From NCBI RefSeq assembly GCF_018688455.1, contig NZ_CP061319.1, forward strand, positions 1,302,001-1,366,000: DNA of 64,000 nt, given 5' to 3'. Below, one piece after another: positions 1 to 6,704 of the stretch. Each line of letters opens with the position of its first letter. The first letter of the stretch is position 1. The notes beneath the pieces were generated by a model. That model did no database searches and was not told the origin of the DNA. It saw only the letters and a list, made by a program, of their open reading frames with translations. The translations under genes were made by a program, and so were the position numbers. This DNA comes from Polynucleobacter sp. AM-7D1 (lineage in GTDB: Bacteria; Pseudomonadota; Gammaproteobacteria; Burkholderiales; Burkholderiaceae).

Positions 1-66
1 CAAATCAAAGCTGAGTCAGCTAACTGGGAAAAAGTGATTAAGGGTCGCAACATTAGTACCCAGTAG
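1..66 (+). CDS. Tripartite tricarboxylate transporter substrate-binding protein (TctC/Bug family), C-terminal fragment
   Basis: An open frame enters from the left edge and ends at TAG 64-66, giving 21 residues that finish WEKVIKGRNISTQ. A Trp-x-Lys-Val-Ile helix just before the stop is the usual end of TctC/Bug periplasmic solute-binding proteins, which deliver carboxylates to TctAB-type transporters. A rho-independent terminator follows at once. Only the tail is visible, so the family call is an inference and the ligand cannot be known. The C4-acid metabolic operon next door makes a carboxylate ligand plausible. Confidence 0.55.
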   Translation, partial: QIKAESANWEKVIKGRNISTQ

Positions 67-83
67 TATCTGAAGCATTTTTT

Positions 84-112
84 AAAAGCGAGGATTCGTC
101 CTCGCTTTTTTT
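84..112 (+). terminator. Rho-independent terminator
   Basis: Stem GCGAGGA (88-94) pairs with TCCTCGC (99-105) around a TTCG tetraloop, flanked by A4 and a T7 run. It ends the TctC-like gene. The A-rich 5' side gives a T-run on the other strand as well, so it may also stop the convergent minus-strand operon. Confidence 0.85.
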
Positions 113-123
113 ATCGCTATTAA

Positions 124-876
124 TTATGCAATCTGTCTAATTAATAGTATTGCACCAGCAAATACCAAGATTAAGCCGTAGGCCATACGCATCATGGAAT
201 TACTCAGCCTGGTATGGACATGCGTGCCAGTCCATATTCCCAAAAAGGCTACCGGCATCAGAAGCACGGCCAAACCGATTACCTCCCAACTTAATATCAG
301 ACCAGTTACCAGCATCAGAATCAGTCGCAAGAAGGTCAACATAAAGATGGCAAACGCCATGGTTGCGCGCAATATCTTAGGGTTGTTAATACGAAGACCT
401 AGATAAGAGACGTACAGTGGTCCACCGGTAGCAAAGAGCGCAGTAAATGCACCCCCCAAAAAACCAAGGGGTAATGCCCACCATTTACTAATGGGGTCTC
501 TCGTTTCAACATTCCTTTGAATGAGAACCCTTACGCCATTAACCGCTGCAAATAATCCAAGAATCAATAACAAAGGTTCGCTTGGGGATTTAACCAGCAA
601 AAAAATTCCCAAGAACATACCCATAACGCTAAAAGGAAATAGCCATTTCAGCTCTTGAATATCGGCGTCACCTGAGGACTTCCTGCCAACATACAAGGAA
701 GCGCAGATGTCAACCAATACCATCATTGGCACAACTACTTTTAAGGGGTACATCTGAACCAGGAGTGGGACTGCCACTATTGAGGATCCGAATCCTGACA
801 CCCCAAAGATAAAGAATGCGCACAGAACAATTAATACTGCTAGCGCAAATGAGAGTGGTTCGATTAAATCAAAAAT
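124..876 (-). CDS. TSUP (TauE/SafE) family membrane exporter, probable ATT start
   Basis: Integral membrane protein of the sulfite exporter TauE/SafE (TSUP) family, with about seven hydrophobic segments and the family's SGFGSS...VPLL signature near the N-terminus. The first conventional start is GTG at 801, but starting there removes the first membrane helix. The frame stays open upstream to 888 and codes for a good hydrophobic helix (LSFALAVLIVLCAFFIF), with no ATG, GTG or TTG in that stretch. Two ATT codons (877-879 and 874-876) sit at the stop of the upstream flavoprotein gene, with GAGAG 3 and 6 bases before them. I infer ATT initiation at 876 (250 residues), translationally coupled to the upstream gene. 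It is the last gene of the FRD/fumarase operon, so it may export a C4 acid or sulfonate. The substrate is unknown. Confidence 0.7.
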   Translation of the reverse strand: MFDLIEPLSFALAVLIVLCAFFIFGVSGFGSSIVAVPLLVQMYPLKVVVPMMVLVDICASLYVGRKSSGDADIQELKWLFPFSVMGMFLGIFLLVKSPSEPLLLILGLFAAVNGVRVLIQRNVETRDPISKWWALPLGFLGGAFTALFATGGPLYVSYLGLRINNPKILRATMAFAIFMLTFLRLILMLVTGLILSWEVIGLAVLLMPVAFLGIWTGTHVHTRLSNSMMRMAYGLILVFAGAILLIRQIA

Positions 877-878
877 AA

Positions 879-2597
879 TTAACTCTCAACTAAGATCGTC
901 TCGCCTGGCTTAATCATGGTGAATTGAACTGGTCTATTTTCAATTCTTAAGCCCTGATCGCTTAACTGCACCGCAGTGAAATAGGAACTCTCCAATGGCC
1001 CCGGCTCGGGGAAATCATCGCGATAGTGAGCACCTCTTGAATTTTCTCTTGAGAGAGCCGCCTCAGTTACCGCCTTACTCACTAGGATCAAATTGCGTAA
1101 ATTCATCCAATCCTGCCAAGTAATGCTGTACTGCCTCTGAATATCGCCGACACCCATTTGATCCAACTGCCGCTCTAATTCATCCAATTTAACTCGAGCC
1201 TGAATCAAATTGTCTCTGCTACGTGAAATTCCAACATCGTCCCACATGCACTCTGCCAGAGCATCGCGAATCATCTCAATATCACCTGCAGGTTTCTTGA
1301 GAGGAGATTCGTGAGCTTCAATGCTAGCTAGAACCTCCGACATATTGCACTCTTGGAAAGATTGTGAAGTCACCCACTTGGCCATCTCTTCACCCGCAAT
1401 ACCGCCATACACAGTGGAATTAGCTACCCCATTGCCACCCAAGCGATTAGCACCATGCACACCGCCGGTATCTTCACCAGCAGCAAATAATCCCGGCAAC
1501 TCTGTGCTGCAATCTTTTTTAAATACTAGGCCACCCATCATGTAGTGTGCTGTTGGCACCACCTCCACCAAGTCGCCAGCAAGATCAAATCCGCTATCAG
1601 CGCAACGTTCAACCATACCCTTAAATTGCTGACGGACATTATCGGGCCCTAGATGACTCATCTGAATATAAACACCACCATTAGGTGTTGCTCTACCAGC
1701 CCGAATCTCTGAGTTAATCGATCTCGAAACAATGTCTCGTGTAGCACGCTCATTACGAGGATCATAGTTACCCATAAATCGCTCATGATTGCCATTGAGT
1801 AAATATCCGCCTGCACCACGCAGACCTTCCTCAAGAACAGTACCAGTCATCCTAGTTCCAGGCCCTGCCAACATTCCTGTTGGATGGAACTGCACCATCT
1901 CCATGTCACGCAGAGTAAGGCCTGCGCGTAGCGCCATAGCCAAGCCATCACAACTCTTATCGCCTGAAGGGGTGTGATACTTATACATAGTAGGTCCACC
2001 ACCCGTGGCTAAAAGGACTGCCTTAGCACGTACGAGAGTGAACTGACCAGTTTGCATATTGAGCATTAGGACGCCAGCAAGGAATTTGCCATCTGTACTA
2101 TGAATCAATTCAACAGCCCTGTGCTCCTCGAGACGATGAATGCCTCTTGCCCATACTTGTTCGGCAAGACGATTAATAATTTCAATTCCAGTTAAATCAC
2201 CCTTATGAACTGTGCGATCAAATGTTTGTCCTGCAAATGCTTTTTGATGCACAGTCCCATCTGGATTGCGATCAAAGAAACAACCGAGCTCATTTTCCAG
2301 CTCATGAATACGTTCTACAGCCTTACTGACCAAAGTCCATGCAAGCTCTTGATCGGATAACCACTTGCCGCCCTCAATCGTATCCATAAAGTGACGCTCT
2401 ACAGAGTCACCTTCAGCTAACGCTACGTTGTAACCACCCTGAACCATGCGGGTACAACCGCACTTACCAAGCAGACCCTTTACAGCAATAGTGATGTGAA
2501 GATTTGGATTGGTTTGATGTGCATGCAAAGCTGCAAATAGTCCTGCGCCACCAGAACCCAGAATCAGGATGTCCGTTTCAAGCGTGGAGATATTCAT
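879..2597 (-). CDS. Fumarate reductase/succinate dehydrogenase-like flavoprotein subunit lacking the FAD-linking His
   Basis: A 572-residue FAD protein of the SdhA/FrdA/NadB superfamily. It has the N-terminal dinucleotide fold GSGGAGL (14-20) and the substrate-site motifs FHPTG, RD near NERATRDIVSR, TAHYMMGG and HGANRLGGN, which carry the dicarboxylate-binding His and Arg residues of FrdA. The stretch aligned with the FAD-linking segment of E. coli FrdA (HTVAAEGG) reads CTRMVQGG, so the covalent-attachment His is Cys48 here. Active-site residues are otherwise intact. Its ATG overlaps the fumarase beta stop by 4 bases. With the SdhB-like and two anchor proteins of the same operon it should form a quinone-linked membrane complex that interconverts fumarate and succinate or a related C4 acid. 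Known FrdA His44 mutants lose succinate oxidation but keep fumarate reduction, so a reductase role is possible. L-aspartate oxidase is less likely given the anchors. Confidence 0.8.
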   Translation of the reverse strand: MNISTLETDILILGSGGAGLFAALHAHQTNPNLHITIAVKGLLGKCGCTRMVQGGYNVALAEGDSVERHFMDTIEGGKWLSDQELAWTLVSKAVERIHELENELGCFFDRNPDGTVHQKAFAGQTFDRTVHKGDLTGIEIINRLAEQVWARGIHRLEEHRAVELIHSTDGKFLAGVLMLNMQTGQFTLVRAKAVLLATGGGPTMYKYHTPSGDKSCDGLAMALRAGLTLRDMEMVQFHPTGMLAGPGTRMTGTVLEEGLRGAGGYLLNGNHERFMGNYDPRNERATRDIVSRSINSEIRAGRATPNGGVYIQMSHLGPDNVRQQFKGMVERCADSGFDLAGDLVEVVPTAHYMMGGLVFKKDCSTELPGLFAAGEDTGGVHGANRLGGNGVANSTVYGGIAGEEMAKWVTSQSFQECNMSEVLASIEAHESPLKKPAGDIEMIRDALAECMWDDVGISRSRDNLIQARVKLDELERQLDQMGVGDIQRQYSITWQDWMNLRNLILVSKAVTEAALSRENSRGAHYRDDFPEPGPLESSYFTAVQLSDQGLRIENRPVQFTMIKPGETILVES

Positions 2598-3205
2598 GAT
2601 GCAATTCCAAAACTCTTCAATACAGCCTCTTTATTACGAGCAACATCACCTTTAACTTCTTGATAAATACTTCCGCCATGACTATCCATCGCCACTAGCA
2701 AAGGGCCAAAATCTTTAATCTTGAAACGCCAGAGAGACTCTGGATTGAGGTCATCCATGTCTACATCTTCAATCTGCTCAATCCAAGTCGTCTCAAGCGC
2801 TGCTGTGCCACCAATAATTGCAAGATACACGCCGCCAATTTCCTGAAAGGCTGCCGCAGACCCTTCTCGCATACCACCCTTACCAACAATCATGCGAACG
2901 CCATTTTCAGTCATTAATGGGCGGGTAAACCGCTCCATGCGATCTGAGGTAGTTGTGCCAATGCAGATTGGCTGATAGCCAGCTGGAAATTCTGTGCTAA
3001 CCGGAACTTTGCGTACATTAGGTGCCGTATGGATGACAGCATGGCCACTCAAATCAAATCGAGTTTTCCGGCCTTTATCGAATAAGTGAATCTGCGTGGC
3101 ATCTCGAATACCAAACAAAGTGTTTTGCAACGTTACTGTGTCGTTAATGCGAAGTTTACGAATATCAGCTTCGCTAACAGGAGTTGGAAGGTTGTAATGG
3201 GCCAT
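2594..3205 (-). CDS. Class I fumarate hydratase, beta (C-terminal) subunit
   Basis: A 203-residue protein matching the C-terminal domain of class I Fe-S hydro-lyases (FumA/TtdB type). It has the GTTTSDRME and GKGGM motifs of the mobile domain that closes over the substrate. It pairs with the alpha subunit encoded just upstream to hydrate fumarate to malate. The start ATG follows an AGGAG site seven or so bases upstream, and the stop overlaps the flavoprotein start as ATGA. The sizes of the two subunits (about 290 and 203) also suit tartrate dehydratase, but the alpha subunit favours fumarase. A related diacid such as mesaconate cannot be excluded. Confidence 0.85.
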   Translation of the reverse strand: MAHYNLPTPVSEADIRKLRINDTVTLQNTLFGIRDATQIHLFDKGRKTRFDLSGHAVIHTAPNVRKVPVSTEFPAGYQPICIGTTTSDRMERFTRPLMTENGVRMIVGKGGMREGSAAAFQEIGGVYLAIIGGTAALETTWIEQIEDVDMDDLNPESLWRFKIKDFGPLLVAMDSHGGSIYQEVKGDVARNKEAVLKSFGIAS

Positions 3206-3213
3206 CTTTGCTC

Positions 3214-4089
3214 CTAGAACCCGTAAGTCACACCGTCAGGCGTAAAAGTTGCTCGCGCTCTACGAGCCGAGTGGCACTGCATATTGACAGCTACGGGATT
3301 TAATGTGATGTGTGTATGAGCAAGCTCTACATGAACAGCAAATGCCGTGCCATCGCCACCCAAGCCTTGAGGGCCAATACCTAATTTATTCACGGCGGCC
3401 GTTAATTCTTGTTCTAACTTAGCACCCTCTTCATCGCTACAAACAGTACCTAATGCCCTTGTAGCAGCACGCTTAGCCATTGCAACACATTGCTCTGAAG
3501 TGCCGCCAATACCAACTCCAACAATGGTTGGCGGGCAAGTTTTGCCTCCAGCAGAAACAACGCTTTCAATCACAAAGGCTTTTACGCCATTAATACCATC
3601 AGCAGGAATGGCCATCTTCAAAAAAGAATTATTTTCTGAGCCACTTCCTTTGGGGACCATCTCAATTTCAAGCATTTGATCGTCATCACAAAAATCAATG
3701 CTGATTGCAGGCATATCAATGCCGCAAGAAGTGTGATTATTTTTTCTAGTGATTGGGTGGACTACAGAAGATCGCAATGGATATTCGGTAGTAGCACGTT
3801 CACAACCCTTGCGAATCGCCGCCTTTAGCTCCATGCCGTCAAGCTGAACATTACGACCAATCTTCACTTTGTAAATCGGCAAGCCAGTATCTTGGCAAAG
3901 TAAATTATCCTCGCGCTCGGCTACTGAAATATTAGTGATCATGGTTTTTAAGACAACCTGGGCACGCGCATCTGTCTCACCTTGATTTAAACGCTCGATA
4001 CCAGCCTTCACATCATCTGGCAGAACTTTTAATGCTCGGATATAAAGCTCCTTACAAGCCTCTTCAACTGCTTTCATTTGTAACTGCAT
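3214..4089 (-). CDS. Class I fumarate hydratase, alpha (catalytic [4Fe-4S]) subunit
   Basis: About 291 residues, the N-terminal catalytic domain of class I fumarase. The three cluster cysteines are in CQDTG, GGKTCPPT and NMQCHSARR. PKGSGSEN matches two-subunit fumarases, whereas E. coli TtdA (tartrate dehydratase) has a different sequence there. It catalyses reversible hydration of fumarate to malate in the cytoplasm and is oxygen-sensitive in known relatives. TTG at 4101 directly after the upstream stop and ATG at 4089 are both possible starts, and neither has a strong ribosome site. I chose the ATG. It lies between the membrane anchors and the beta subunit, so one transcript makes fumarate-forming and fumarate-using enzymes together. 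Confidence 0.87.
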   Translation of the reverse strand: MQLQMKAVEEACKELYIRALKVLPDDVKAGIERLNQGETDARAQVVLKTMITNISVAEREDNLLCQDTGLPIYKVKIGRNVQLDGMELKAAIRKGCERATTEYPLRSSVVHPITRKNNHTSCGIDMPAISIDFCDDDQMLEIEMVPKGSGSENNSFLKMAIPADGINGVKAFVIESVVSAGGKTCPPTIVGVGIGGTSEQCVAMAKRAATRALGTVCSDEEGAKLEQELTAAVNKLGIGPQGLGGDGTAFAVHVELAHTHITLNPVAVNMQCHSARRARATFTPDGVTYGF

Positions 4090-4101
4090 CACATTACCCA
4101 A

Positions 4102-4461
4102 TCAGTTTGCTAAATACAAAAATAGAAGTCCGCAAGCGATGCCGAATAAGATGGCTGCCTGTGTCCAAGCCTTACGAAGACCGCGCCATGGACCAAACTC
4201 AATCATGAGTAGTCGAATCCCACCAACTAAATGAATGGCTAGCAAAATAACGAGTGCCCATTCACCAAATTTGAATACCCAAAAATCGGTTAACCCCAAA
4301 TAGCGCTCAAAGCCACTAGCTCCGCGCAAAGACTGAGAAAGCATTAAGAAATGCAAAGGGATGAAACAAGCCAAAAGTAATCCTGAGAAGCGATGGCACG
4401 CATAAGCAAAATAGGAGAGATGACTCTTTGCGCGTAAGTCAATTTTTGGTCGAGAACTCAT
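4102..4461 (-). CDS. Succinate dehydrogenase/fumarate reductase cytochrome b556-type membrane anchor
   Basis: A 119-residue protein with three membrane helices. It has the SdhC-like HRFSG...FIPLHFL region and a helix with HLVGGIRLL, which matches the haem-ligand signature (H-x3-G-x-R) of SdhC cytochrome b556. It should anchor the FAD/Fe-S arm in the inner membrane and help form the quinone site and haem b pocket. Its start overlaps the stop of the other anchor gene by 4 bases (ATGA). The family call is good, but the C versus D naming is not settled by sequence. Confidence 0.75.
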   Translation of the reverse strand: MSSRPKIDLRAKSHLSYFAYACHRFSGLLLACFIPLHFLMLSQSLRGASGFERYLGLTDFWVFKFGEWALVILLAIHLVGGIRLLMIEFGPWRGLRKAWTQAAILFGIACGLLFLYLAN

Positions 4462-4808
4462 AGAGCGCCTCCGGTATACACGCCAACAACAGCTGTAGTT
4501 CCGAGAACGAGTATGAGTGCTGCGAGGATTGAAGACAAAGCCTTGGAGAGCAAGCCCTTCGAAAAAGTTTCTTCCAAGATATTAGCCAAGCCAATAGGTG
4601 CATGCACAAAGCAAGCTAAGACAAAAATCTCGTAAAAAACAGCGAAAGCAATATTGCCTTGTGTGCGGCCCAGGATCTCTTCAGCACTTAGCCCGCCGCG
4701 TATTGCGTAGAAAATAATAATGAGATGAATGCTGACACAGAGCCCCAAAATCATGGCGCTAATTCTTTGGGCATACCAAAGCTTGGCCTGCAAAACTGCT
4801 TGGCTCAT
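4458..4808 (-). CDS. Succinate dehydrogenase/fumarate reductase second membrane anchor
   Basis: About 116 residues with three hydrophobic helices. The YAQRISAMILG...VSIHLIIIFYA and FVHAPIGLANILEE segments resemble the other SDH/FRD anchor, with histidines well placed for haem or quinone. I chose ATG at 4806-4808 because it forms an ATGA overlap with the stop of the Fe-S subunit gene. A GTG-type start four codons upstream would also be open. Its partner anchor is encoded immediately after it. The protein is short and divergent, so the assignment leans on operon context. Confidence 0.72.
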   Translation of the reverse strand: MSQAVLQAKLWYAQRISAMILGLCVSIHLIIIFYAIRGGLSAEEILGRTQGNIAFAVFYEIFVLACFVHAPIGLANILEETFSKGLLSKALSSILAALILVLGTTAVVGVYTGGAL

Positions 4809-5536
4809 AACTTGCCCCATTTACTGCCACGTACCGCAGCTCTGGCTACTAATTTCTTAAGGCCGGCAATACTGGCTGTAGGCTCAAGCTTTTTCGGACA
4901 GCGCTCAGTACAGGATCCGTGCGTATGGCATGCATGACAGCCTTCGTCACCAGCAACTGCACGCAGGCGATCCAATTGCTGCACATCACGTATGTCATTT
5001 GTTAGTGTCCAAGCACGATTCAAAGCTGCAGGACCAAGATAGTTAGGACGTTTTTCAACCACCTCACAAGAGGAATAGCAGACTCCACAACCAATACACT
5101 CAATACCGGCATTTGCCAATTGGCGCTCGGTTGACTCTGGCTCAACTTTTGCAAAATCATCATGACGGGTTTTATCACCCTTAAAGAAGCCAACAGCACC
5201 TTTCCACTTATTAAAGAACTCACGCATATCTGTAGCGAGATCTTTAATGACAGGAAGATTATTTAATGGTGCAATCTCTAACGCATCACCCTCAACAATT
5301 TGAGAGACATGGGTGCGGCAAGTCCAGCGAGCAACACCGTTGACGGTCATGGCGCAAGAGCCACACATACCAACTCGACAAGCAAAGCGATAGCTGAGAG
5401 TTGGGTCTAACTTTCGCTGAATGTAGGTCACCACATCCAAAACCGTTTGATTTGGATTACGTGGCACTAAATACTCAACAAACTCGCCTTCTTGAGCACC
5501 GCGCCAGACTTTTACCTTGAGATCTGAATTTGGCAT
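4805..5536 (-). CDS. Succinate dehydrogenase/fumarate reductase iron-sulfur subunit
   Basis: A 243-residue SdhB/FrdB-type electron-transfer subunit. The N-terminal plant-ferredoxin domain carries the [2Fe-2S] ligands in CRVGMCGSC plus WTC. The C-terminal bacterial-ferredoxin domain has CIGCGVCYSSC and CHACHTHGSC...ERCPK, giving the [4Fe-4S] and [3Fe-4S] sets. It passes electrons between the flavoprotein and the membrane quinone site. It is the first gene of the operon and lies divergent from a LysR gene. A TATAAT box sits six bases before the ATG with no ribosome site, so the mRNA may be leaderless. Confidence 0.9.
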   Translation of the reverse strand: MPNSDLKVKVWRGAQEGEFVEYLVPRNPNQTVLDVVTYIQRKLDPTLSYRFACRVGMCGSCAMTVNGVARWTCRTHVSQIVEGDALEIAPLNNLPVIKDLATDMREFFNKWKGAVGFFKGDKTRHDDFAKVEPESTERQLANAGIECIGCGVCYSSCEVVEKRPNYLGPAALNRAWTLTNDIRDVQQLDRLRAVAGDEGCHACHTHGSCTERCPKKLEPTASIAGLKKLVARAAVRGSKWGKL

Positions 5537-5548
5537 GGATTCATTATA
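5537..5548 (-). promoter_or_regulatory. -10 box placing the transcript start at the ATG of the Fe-S subunit gene
   Basis: On the minus strand TATAAT (5548-5543) is followed by GAATCC and then ATG. A start seven bases after the -10 box falls on the A of the ATG, which predicts a leaderless mRNA. No recognisable -35 exists at 16-19 bp, which fits an activator-dependent promoter. The surrounding AT-rich DNA (5537-5620) with TATCGATA and other partial dyads is the likely site for the divergent LysR protein. Confidence 0.5.
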
Positions 5549-5620
5549 TCGATAGATAATAAAAAATAAATCGAATATAATTTTCTTTGAGATAAAGAAT
5601 AATTTTATATAAATATTGCC

Positions 5621-6529
5621 ATGTCTAGCATTCGGATACTAAAAAACTTTCTAGCAATAACAAGGCACAAGAGTGTCGCGGCTGCAGCTAAAGAAATTGG
5701 GCTCACGGCCGCAGCAGCAGGCCAGCAACTTGCACAGTTGGAGTCTGAGCTTGGCGTAGAGTTATTTGATAGAACCAAGCGCTCTCTTAGCCTAAATCAC
5801 CAGGGCAGATCGTTAATAGAGCCTATTCAAGAGATTGTCGCGCGGTATGAGGCCCTGGGTTCTGAATTGAAGTCCGAGCTCAGTGGAACTATTGTTTTGG
5901 GGGCTCTTGTTTCAACCTTGATGGGAGCCTTTGGCAGCACTCTCAATAAACTCAAGCAGACCTATCCCAGTCTTGAGGTAAAGCTAATAGCGGGTCTATC
6001 CAGCAACTTTTTAGATCAAGTGCTGGAAGGTAGTTTAGATGCAGCGATTGTTACTGAGTCCCCATATGCGTTACCGCAAAATATTCAGTGGACGGAGTTG
6101 TACACCGAACCCATGGTCTTGATTTACCCTACAGTTAAAAACGCAAAAGGTGCAGATCCTAAAAATATCGCAAACGACTTACCGTTTATTCGCTTTGAGA
6201 GAAACACTTGGACAGGTCATCTGGTAGATCAAACTATTCGATCAAGTAAGTTAAACGTTAAAGAGGGTATGGAACTCAATTCAGTTGAGGCCATCATTGA
6301 GCTAGTGCGCCAAGGGCTTGGTTACTCTATTGTTCCCAAGCTAGCCAATATCTCCTGGGAAAGCGACCGCCAACTCAAAATATCCGAACTACCTGGCAAA
6401 ACAATTTACAGAAAAGTTGGTTTACTAGAAAAACGTAAGCACTCCCGTCAAAACATGACTCAAGAAATAAAAAAGTATTTTTTAGAGCAAGTCAGCACAA
6501 AAGAAAAACCACCCCGCGGGGTGGTTTGA
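5621..6529 (+). CDS. LysR-family transcriptional regulator, divergent from the FRD/fumarase operon
   Basis: A 302-residue LysR protein. The N-terminal winged helix-turn-helix (about residues 3-60) includes SVAAAAKEIGLTAAAAGQQLAQLESELGVELFDR, followed by the periplasmic-binding-protein-like effector domain (about 90-290). It sits 84 bases from the divergent operon, the classic layout for a LysR protein that activates its neighbour in response to a pathway intermediate, here perhaps a C4 dicarboxylate. No ribosome site precedes the ATG, and a TATAAA seven bases upstream suggests another near-leaderless transcript. The 3' end of the gene overlaps a perfect inverted repeat. Confidence 0.88.
   Translation: MSSIRILKNFLAITRHKSVAAAAKEIGLTAAAAGQQLAQLESELGVELFDRTKRSLSLNHQGRSLIEPIQEIVARYEALGSELKSELSGTIVLGALVSTLMGAFGSTLNKLKQTYPSLEVKLIAGLSSNFLDQVLEGSLDAAIVTESPYALPQNIQWTELYTEPMVLIYPTVKNAKGADPKNIANDLPFIRFERNTWTGHLVDQTIRSSKLNVKEGMELNSVEAIIELVRQGLGYSIVPKLANISWESDRQLKISELPGKTIYRKVGLLEKRKHSRQNMTQEIKKYFLEQVSTKEKPPRGVV
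6498..6527. terminator. Perfect inverted repeat overlapping the end of the lysR gene
   Basis: AAACCACCCC (6506-6515), spacer GC, GGGGTGGTTT (6518-6527). The plus strand has only three T after the stem, while the minus strand has TTTTTCTTTTG, so termination looks better on the minus strand although no minus gene leads into it. The stem codes for the last residues of the LysR protein (PPRGVV). Confidence 0.5.
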
Positions 6530-6638
6530 AAGTAAATCTATGGAGGTAAAACTAAAGAATGAACAACGAGTTAATGTTATCCCCCAACCTCCTCTCTCCA
6601 CGATTGGTTTGCTTGCTTTAAGTGCGATATGCTTCAAT

Positions 6639-6667
6639 TTGGTGCAAATAGCTCTATTTAGTAGAAT
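6639..6667 (+). promoter_or_regulatory. Sigma-70 promoter for the DUF3300 gene
   Basis: TTGGTG (6639-6644), a 17-bp spacer, TAGAAT (6662-6667). The predicted start near 6674 gives a leader of about 30 bases containing AAGGAG (6694-6699), five bases before the ATG at 6705. Confidence 0.6.
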
Positions 6668-6704
6668 GAACCTTATTTATTAACCCCCCAATGAAGGAGT
6701 GCCA

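Noticed and set aside
3205..3214. Tartrate dehydratase (ttdAB) for the two hydro-lyase subunits.
   Set aside because: Subunit sizes fit, but the alpha subunit has the PKGSGSEN segment of fumarases, and the operon context is fumarate/succinate redox.
6540..6683. A 47-residue open frame with one hydrophobic segment between lysR and the DUF3300 gene.
   Set aside because: No ribosome site precedes its ATG and a good sigma-70 promoter for the DUF3300 gene lies inside it. I treat it as chance unless conserved.
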